Of a DNA stretch of 38,400 bases, positions 33,389-38,400 are shown piece after piece. Position 1 is the first letter of the stretch, and every line of letters starts with the position of its first letter. The notes under the pieces were generated by a model. It did not search any database. It had not been told where the DNA came from and saw nothing but the letters and a program-made list of their open reading frames with translations. The translations under genes were made by a program, and so were the position numbers. Source of the stretch: Actinomycetota bacterium (GTDB lineage Bacteria; Actinomycetota; Actinomycetes; S36-B12; UBA5976); contig RFTO01000001.1 in assembly GCA_009923375.1 (NCBI GenBank), positions 1 through 38,400 of the forward strand. Direction: 5' to 3'.

Positions 33389-33809
33389 CAAAGCTGGAAG
33401 TGGTGCATGTTGCCAGCCATCAGACTGTGGCGGCGGTGCGATCGTTTCTCTGCAAGGAATTCGCGGGATGGGTTACCACGGAGTTTTCGAGCACGAGCGC
33501 CGCAACGGCCAGGAGTTCGTGGTCGACGTGCGCATGCACCTGCAGCCTGGCGTGCTCGAGGCGGCAGCAGCCACTGATCGGATTGCCGATGCTGTGGACT
33601 ACTCCCACGTGGCTACCCAAGTCCTAGCAGCCATCACCGGTGAACCATTGAATCTCATTGAGACACTTGCGGACCGAATTGCGACGTCAGTGCTCGCTGA
33701 CCCCCGCATCTCGTGTGTGGATATAACCGTCCACAAACCGCAGGCGCCGTTGGCCATGGTGTTCACGGACGTCACCGTCAGCGTCTGTCGCCATCAGGAA
33801 CACAGATGA
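33381..33809 (+). CDS. folB: Dihydroneopterin aldolase with Cys-rich N-terminal extension
   Basis: 142 residues from GTG 33381, which has GGAGG six bases upstream. The core begins at IVSLQGIRGMGYHGVFEHER and includes LIETLADRIA and the catalytic Lys in VHKPQAPL. The first about 20 residues (with ACC and DCGGG) are extra relative to usual FolB proteins of about 120 residues, and no alternative start codon lies close to the core, so the extension seems to be translated. Confidence 0.93.
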   Translation: MDSKAGSGACCQPSDCGGGAIVSLQGIRGMGYHGVFEHERRNGQEFVVDVRMHLQPGVLEAAAATDRIADAVDYSHVATQVLAAITGEPLNLIETLADRIATSVLADPRISCVDITVHKPQAPLAMVFTDVTVSVCRHQEHR

Positions 33810-34285
33810 GCCGCCGCGTGTGGTTTTCGCTCGGCTCCAACCTTGGCAATCGCAGTGAGCACTTGCAACTGGCCGTTAATGAGTTGAGTGCGCTTGGGAA
33901 TGTGCGTGTGAGCAGCGTCTACCAGACCGCACCAGTTGGCGGACCAAAGCAACCTGACTACTTAAATGCGGTTGTGGAAGTGACCACGGCAGCATCGCCG
34001 CGAGAACTCCTTCAAGCGTGTGGAGCGATCGAAATCGCGGCCCTGCGGGAGCGACTTGAACGCTGGGGTGCACGCACGTTAGATGTCGACATCATCGCTA
34101 TAGACGGCGAGAGTTGCAATGAACCAGATCTGCAGGTGCCGCACCTGCGTGCGCAGGACCGCGAGTTCGTCATGGTGCCATTGGCTGAGTTGGTGGAGTT
34201 AGCAAGTATCGGCTTCATTGAAGTTACCAGGACTGATGATGTGAGGCTCACGGATGTGTTGTTGAGCGTTGGTGCTGCACGGTGA
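33806..34285 (+). CDS. folK: 6-hydroxymethyl-7,8-dihydropterin pyrophosphokinase
   Basis: 159 residues from ATG 33806, overlapping folB (ATGA). FSLGSNLGNRSEHL is the N-terminal signature, QTAPVGGPKQPDYLNAVVEV follows, and RWGARTLDVDIIAI is the metal/ATP-binding motif. Completes the folE-P-B-K pterin branch. Confidence 0.96.
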   Translation: MSRRVWFSLGSNLGNRSEHLQLAVNELSALGNVRVSSVYQTAPVGGPKQPDYLNAVVEVTTAASPRELLQACGAIEIAALRERLERWGARTLDVDIIAIDGESCNEPDLQVPHLRAQDREFVMVPLAELVELASIGFIEVTRTDDVRLTDVLLSVGAAR

Positions 34286-34776
34286 AGCCGACGAGCCTAA
34301 GAGTGATCACCTCCCTAGCGATTGCCGCCGGCGGGCTCGGCTGGTCGCTTGCGCAACTCATCTACTCGTGGCGTTCTCGAATGGTTGTTATCGGCTGGGG
34401 CCCGTCCATCGCCGTCGGGATGCTCACCGCGGCCATCGCTATTTGGGTGCTCTTGGCTCGACCGAGATTGAAGCGCCTGAAAGGAGCGCTACCGCTACCA
34501 CCGCTGGTGGCAGCTCGCACTGCCGCATTGGCGTTGGCATGCTCACGCACCGGCGCCGTTTGCGCGGGTGCATATGCTGGCATCTTTTTTAGTGCCTCTT
34601 TACATCTACCCGCTGCAACTTCGCGCAAGGATATGTGGACGTGTGGTGTGGTGGTGATCATCAGCGTCGTGCTTGTTGTGCTTGCGTTATGGCTGGAGTC
34701 CTTATGCCGAGTCAAGCGTGGCGGCGATGATGATGATCGTGGCAGCAAGTCACCGATTGCACCAGCCGGCGCCTGA
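34282..34776 (+). CDS. DUF3180 membrane protein
   Basis: 164 residues from GTG 34282, overlapping folK (GTGA). Four predicted membrane helices at about residues 8-30, 36-58, 82-106 and 120-140, then an acidic tail (GGDDDDRG). Length, topology and place after folK match the DUF3180 family, conserved in actinobacteria. The role is unknown. Confidence 0.85.
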   Translation: MKPTSLRVITSLAIAAGGLGWSLAQLIYSWRSRMVVIGWGPSIAVGMLTAAIAIWVLLARPRLKRLKGALPLPPLVAARTAALALACSRTGAVCAGAYAGIFFSASLHLPAATSRKDMWTCGVVVIISVVLVVLALWLESLCRVKRGGDDDDRGSKSPIAPAGA

Positions 34777-34893
34777 CCCTTTTTGACTAATTACCTCTCT
34801 TGCGACACCTGAGTTGCACGCATCCCCTTATCTTCACGACGGCTCCACAAGTGAGCCGCGCACCTGGTGCGTAATTCAAACGAGGGGAAACAC

Positions 34894-35496
34894 ATGCACA
34901 AGAACGGCACACCTCCCAAGAAACTCTGGCTGCGCAGCGCAATTGCAGTCGGCGTCACTTTTGTGGGCCTAGGCGCCCTGGCGTCATCCGCACTTTGTAC
35001 CGACGCCGGGACTGTGAGCAGCAACGCGTTCACGGATGGCACGGTTGTGCTCGGGTTGACCCCGGTCACCACCGCTCTCACTGCTACAAACATGGCTCCC
35101 GGCGACACTAGCTACGGGACAATCAAGGTGACCAACAACGGCACGTTGCCAATGCGTTACGCCGCAACGTCGGTTGCCACGAACGCTGATGCCAAGGGTC
35201 TTGCAGCACAAGCGCAGATGACGATCAACGTCGGCGCTACCACGTGTGATGCAGCTGGTTTCGCCAGCGGCACCTCGGTGCACTCTGCAGGTCCGTTGGG
35301 CACCACTCCGGCTTCTATGGCTGTCTTCGGCGATCCGGCAACGGGTTTGCAGACAGGTGGCCGCGCTCTAGCTGCTGGCGCTAATGAGACCTTGTGCGTG
35401 AGGGTTGCGTTGCCACTGTCAACTGGTAACGCCTTCCAGGCTGCCACCACGACGGCGACATTCTCCTTCTCGGCCGAGCAGACGACGATCAACTAG
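34894..35496 (+). CDS. SipW-dependent-type secreted protein (TasA/camelysin-like)
   Basis: 200 residues from ATG 34894, with GAGGGG six bases upstream. The N-terminal signal sequence (LRSAIAVGVTFVGLGALASS) leads into ALCTDAGTVSSNAFTDGTV, a variant of the SipW-type A-x-F-T-D-x-G processing context in which Cys replaces the usual Phe. The body repeats TALTATNMAPGDTSYG and TKVTNNGTLPMRYA-like segments and a GPLGTTPASMAVFGDP block shared by many actinobacterial SipW substrates. Probably a secreted, fibre-forming or biofilm matrix subunit. It overlaps the signal peptidase gene by one base, so the two were made as one unit. Confidence 0.85.
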   Translation: MHKNGTPPKKLWLRSAIAVGVTFVGLGALASSALCTDAGTVSSNAFTDGTVVLGLTPVTTALTATNMAPGDTSYGTIKVTNNGTLPMRYAATSVATNADAKGLAAQAQMTINVGATTCDAAGFASGTSVHSAGPLGTTPASMAVFGDPATGLQTGGRALAAGANETLCVRVALPLSTGNAFQAATTTATFSFSAEQTTIN

Positions 35497-35807
35497 TGGA
35501 TAACGGCATCGTGACAGGAAAACTCAGCGATGCCGATGGTGTGCTGCAACCACGATCGCCTCGTGCGGGTCGATGGTTGCAGCGCACCACCACCACTGTG
35601 CTCTGGATGCTCCTCGCGGGAGCCGTTTACTCGGCATCCGTGCCGGTGTGGTTTCGCATCCACAGCTGGCAAGTCGTCACCCTCGTCAGCGGCTCCATGG
35701 CGCCTACGTATCCGACGGGCACGGACTTGATCATGGCAAAGGTCGCGGATCCAACGAGCATGCAGGCAGACGACTGCTGGCGGCAGCGCTGGCAGCGGCA
35801 GCCGTGA
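35496..35807 (+). pseudogene. Truncated signal peptidase I (SipW type)
   Basis: 103 residues from GTG 35496. An N-terminal membrane helix (TTVLWMLLAGAVYSASVPVWF) is followed by the catalytic Ser motif VSGSMAPTYPTGT. It then breaks off at about residue 90; the catalytic His/Lys region and C-terminal helix are missing, and the tail DDCWRQRWQRQP is another gene's DNA read out of frame. Such a protein should be inactive. It directly follows its presumed substrate gene. Confidence 0.8.
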
Positions 35808-36622
35808 CGCTGGTCGCTGACATTCCCGCACAGGGGTTGTTCACATCGACGGTTACTCAGACGGCATTGAACATCACTGCCTGGTCGGGTTGTACCCCTG
35901 CGCTCTACCAGCAGCAAGTGTCCGCCACCAACCCGATTGCATATCTGCGTATGCAACCAACCCTCCGAACCGAGTCAGATATCGGAACAAGCGGCGGTGA
36001 CTGGAAGTGGAGCAGTGCACCGACATCCGCAGCCGGGGCATTGACCTGCGACACAAACCCTGCGGTGGAGGTCACATCATCGAAGGTGCTGAGCAGTGAA
36101 GGCGCGGATGCTGTCACTGTAGACAGCGTTCCTTTCAGTTACGCGTTGTGGATTAAAGCTGCCGCTGGAGCTGAAGGAGTCGTATTCTCCTCGGCTGCTG
36201 GACTGACGAGTTCAGGAGCGAGCGTTCGTGCTGATCGTGCCTTGTTTCTCCGAAGTAATGGCACCTTGGCGGTGGGCATGGCAGATGGGCCCCAAATAAC
36301 CGCCCTCACTAGCACGAAAGTGATCGCGGACAACACGTGGCACTTTGTGGTGGTCACGCTGAAGGTGAATGACGTCGGAAATGGCCGCGGGCTTCGGCTG
36401 TACATCGACGGTACTCAAGCCAGCTATTCAAATACGATGCGTAAAGGTGCAGCGCCCGCAGCCAACGAATCTTGGCGCGTCGGTCCAGCCACACTTGACT
36501 CCCAGTTAGGCGCATTGATCCCGTCAGGGACATTCGCAGGCTCCATTGATGAACTCGCGGTGTGGAATCGAACCATCACTGACGCGGAGATCGCCAACAT
36601 ATGGGCTTCGCGGACCGGCTGA
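35762..36622 (+). pseudogene. 5'-truncated LamG/concanavalin-type surface protein
   Basis: From about 35762 the frame reads RRLLAAALAAAAVTLVAD, a signal-type hydrophobic segment, then LFTSTVTQTALNITAWSG (SipW-type processing region), a linker, and a LamG/jelly-roll domain: PFSYALWIKAAAG, WHFVVVTLKVND, GLRLYIDGTQ and GSIDELAVWNRTITDAEIANIW. There is no start codon near the signal segment. The open frame extends upstream to ATG 35573 only as a shadow of the signal peptidase gene. The natural start therefore seems lost in the same deletion that removed the end of sipW. Confidence 0.72.
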
Positions 36623-36654
36623 GTGGCGCGCGACTGGTGACAGCGCGTCAAGGT

Positions 36655-37146
36655 TCACTGCGCGGAGCGCAACCACCAGATGTGTTCCTCATCGTCCCGC
36701 TGCCAACGGGTAAAGCCGGAGTTCATCAGCACGCGCTGACTGGCGAGGTTGTCAGCCTCGGTCTCTGCAACCACAGTCAAGCCGAGTGGCGTTGCTAGAT
36801 TGATGAGCAGTTGGACAGCTGCTGTTGCAATACCGCGGTTTTGATGTGACTCGGCAATGCCGTAGCCGATCTCAATGCGCTGCTCGGAATCTGGTCCCGC
36901 CTTGAAGCCACAACCACCCACCAGCAAGTCATCGGCAATGACTAAGAAGAGTGAGAGCCACGGTTGCTCGGCTGTGGCATTTTCATAATCGATGCCAGCG
37001 GCGATACGTCGGCAGACCAAACCAGCCAGCATCACATCTGCGTCTGTGGGGAAGTCATCTGCCCAGGTGGCGTGGCGCCTGCCGTTGTAGATGTCTGCAG
37101 CGAGTTCCGCGGTGAGCGGGGTCAGCGATACCTGAGTTACAGCCAT
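36655..37146 (-). CDS. GNAT-family N-acetyltransferase
   Basis: 163 residues. The acetyl-CoA loop IEIGYGIAESHQNRGIATAAVQ contains the R/Q-x-x-G-x-G/A pattern (QNRGIA); AETEADNLASQRVLMNSGF is the RimJ/RimL-type C-terminal motif. This suggests transfer to a protein N-terminus or small-molecule amine; the substrate is unknown. Start ATG 37146 overlaps the previous gene by ten bases, so the two are co-expressed. It converges with the LamG remnant. Confidence 0.88.
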   Translation of the reverse strand: MAVTQVSLTPLTAELAADIYNGRRHATWADDFPTDADVMLAGLVCRRIAAGIDYENATAEQPWLSLFLVIADDLLVGGCGFKAGPDSEQRIEIGYGIAESHQNRGIATAAVQLLINLATPLGLTVVAETEADNLASQRVLMNSGFTRWQRDDEEHIWWLRSAQ

Positions 37147-38036
37147 AGAGAACTCTTCTCGACCAAGGTGATGAGCTCCTGTCGCAGGGTGGCCGCCTCA
37201 GCCGCGAACCCGCGTTGCGCTGTTGCGAAAGCGGCACGGCCAGCTGGAGTCTCAACGCGAATCGGGACAAGTCCCATCGCCGAGAAGTCATAGGGAGATG
37301 ACTGCATGTCCACGGTGCGGATGCGACGAGCAAGCTCAAATGCACGCCGGATGAACTCGCTTGGGATCAGTGGCTGCAAACGCATCGCCCACTTGTAAAG
37401 GTCCATGTTCGCGTGCAGGCAGCCGGGTTGGTCGAAGTCGGGCTGCGTGGCACGTGAGTGTTGGATCGGGTTCAGCTCCAGAGCGCGCGGGGTGAAGAAC
37501 CGCCACGCATCAAAGTGCGTGCATCGAAGTCCGACACTTTCGATGGTGTCGCTGATCTGACTCGCGTTGATGCGCAGCGACCAGGAGTTATGGCGGACCT
37601 GCTCAGGCGTTTGGTCGAGCAGCATCGCCCATTCATGTAATCCAAAACAACCTAAGCCTGCTGGGCGCGATGCAGTGTTTCGCTGAAGGCCAAGTACCCA
37701 GGCACTGCTCGTGCGTAGGTGCTCGCGCTTGTTCTCGGGGAGATGGAGGGCATCAAAGGCAAAGGCTCCGTTAGTTTCGACGAAGCCAGGTGGGAGTTCA
37801 TCGGCTGCAGTGCCGCCCACCAAGGCGATTCCCGCACCTGGGGTCCAACGTCGTAGGGCACCAGGTGAGTAGGGGTAGTACTCCCAGAGGAAATCCTCCA
37901 CCGGATGCTTGATTCCATCCGTCCGCCTAGCCAAGCGATCGTTAGCGGCAGCGGTCGCCCATTGCCGATGGTCATGTTGCAATGCGCGCCATTGCTCCTG
38001 CGGCATGATCTCAAGGGGGGTGGAACTCACGTGCAC
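37137..38036 (-). CDS. Conserved actinobacterial protein, often labelled 3-methyladenine DNA glycosylase
   Basis: 299 residues from GTG 38036 (GGTGGA upstream; GTG 38030 or a further upstream start are possible). Conserved blocks are KHPVEDFLWEYYPYSPGALRRW, here read as KHPVEDFLWEYYPY and SPGALRRW, LGCFGLHEWAMLL, THFDAWRFFTPRA, PGCLHANMDLYKWAMRL and DMQSSPYDFSAMG. Homologues across actinobacteria carry the DNA glycosylase label, but I see no helix-hairpin-helix or Asp catalytic motif, so that function is unproven. It forms a two-gene unit with the GNAT gene. Confidence 0.7.
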   Translation of the reverse strand: MHVSSTPLEIMPQEQWRALQHDHRQWATAAANDRLARRTDGIKHPVEDFLWEYYPYSPGALRRWTPGAGIALVGGTAADELPPGFVETNGAFAFDALHLPENKREHLRTSSAWVLGLQRNTASRPAGLGCFGLHEWAMLLDQTPEQVRHNSWSLRINASQISDTIESVGLRCTHFDAWRFFTPRALELNPIQHSRATQPDFDQPGCLHANMDLYKWAMRLQPLIPSEFIRRAFELARRIRTVDMQSSPYDFSAMGLVPIRVETPAGRAAFATAQRGFAAEAATLRQELITLVEKSSLWL

Positions 38037-38094
38037 AAGTGTCCACCAACCCTGTGGCGACAAGCAGCCCGCCGTCACATGACACGATGGTCAT

Positions 38095-38322
38095 ATGGAA
38101 GAGGCAGATTCGCCTAGCGGCATGAGGCCCACAGCATCGAATGTGGCTGCACCTGTAAGTGGGTCCGCGCAGGAGCCGACGGCCGCCGAGAAGCTCACTG
38201 CAGCATTAGCCGCAATTGATCTGACACCCGACACCACGACCGACGAGCGGATCCCTCCAGCCTTGCCGCAAACTGAATCGCTACTCGATGAAGTGCCGCC
38301 GCATCACGTGCCCCGCGCTTAG
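38095..38322 (+). CDS. Small acidic Pro/Ala-rich protein, 75 residues
   Basis: No recognised family. Rich in Glu, Asp, Pro, Ala and Thr, with one possible helix (AAEKLTAALAAIDL) and otherwise predicted disordered. Codon use resembles the neighbours, but the ribosome site is weak. Divergent from the glycosylase-labelled gene, with 58 bases between. Could be spurious. Confidence 0.45.
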   Translation: MEEADSPSGMRPTASNVAAPVSGSAQEPTAAEKLTAALAAIDLTPDTTTDERIPPALPQTESLLDEVPPHHVPRA

Positions 38323-38400
38323 CATTCGACCTAAACGCCTGCTTTGCTTAACGCCCTGAGCCGGTGCGAGAGCGTAGGGCGATGCTGACATGTGGCTGGT

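Noticed and set aside
38348..38400. Minus-strand open stretch ending SIALRSRTGSGR-stop at the right edge
   Set aside because: Could be the end of a gene entering from the right, but only 17 codons are visible.

Overview
The window looks like a chromosomal segment from a moderately high-GC actinomycete (class Actinomycetia). The evidence is conserved gene order: a bifunctional PBP next to a WhiB-family gene, crp-nth-TlpA-MarP, acsA, ssd plus the minimal actinobacterial tad cluster with DUF4244, topA-tmk-holB, and tilS-hpt-ftsH-folE-folP-folB-folK-DUF3180. Genus cannot be assigned from the sequence alone. No rRNA, CRISPR array, intact prophage or insertion sequence was recognised. No stretch over about 300 bases lacks a gene or RNA gene.

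Region by region. 1-2406: left-truncated PBP (-), then (+) a broken whiB remnant and a ridA whose N-terminus is in a different frame from its body, then crp/glxR (-). 2486-5108: overlapping (+) operon nth, thioredoxin-like lipoprotein, MarP-like membrane serine protease. 5197-8840: (-) holin-X protein, nhaA, acsA. 8989-10809: a Fic-like gene (+) converging on a HAD-IB phosphatase (-), with a diverged 76-bp-period tandem duplication covering both 3' ends. 10968-15490: ssd, tadA, tadB, tadC, DUF4244 (Flp-like prepilin), tadE and a TadG-like gene; an 84-bp tandem duplication covers the tadE/tadG overlap and is followed by a strong hairpin. 15625-17957: proton-pumping pyrophosphatase and a terminator-like hairpin. 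18007-24305: topA, tmk, holB and a secreted TAP-family peptidase. 24354-24875: tRNA-Thr(CGT), a structured intergenic stretch that repeats the tRNA 3' end, and a 41-residue zinc-ribbon protein. 24876-28226: a 1116-residue secreted beta-sandwich protein. 28238-34776: tilS through DUF3180. 34894-36622: a SipW/TasA-type secretion cluster in which the signal peptidase and the LamG gene are truncated and joined. 36655-38400: GNAT acetyltransferase, a conserved actinobacterial protein often labelled 3-methyladenine DNA glycosylase, and a small acidic protein.

Functionally this is mostly core housekeeping: wall synthesis, DNA topology and repair, thymidylate, folate and purine salvage, tRNA modification and proteostasis, plus two surface systems (Tad pilus, SipW/TasA). 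The most unusual feature is a set of junction rearrangements. Two tandem duplications lie on overlapping or abutting gene ends, and two apparent deletions fuse neighbours (whiB with probably a DUF4177 gene; sipW with LamG). A CA-repeat frameshift in ridA and a partial duplicate of the tRNA-Thr 3' end add to the list. Whether these are real genome events or assembly errors can be settled only with reads or relatives.
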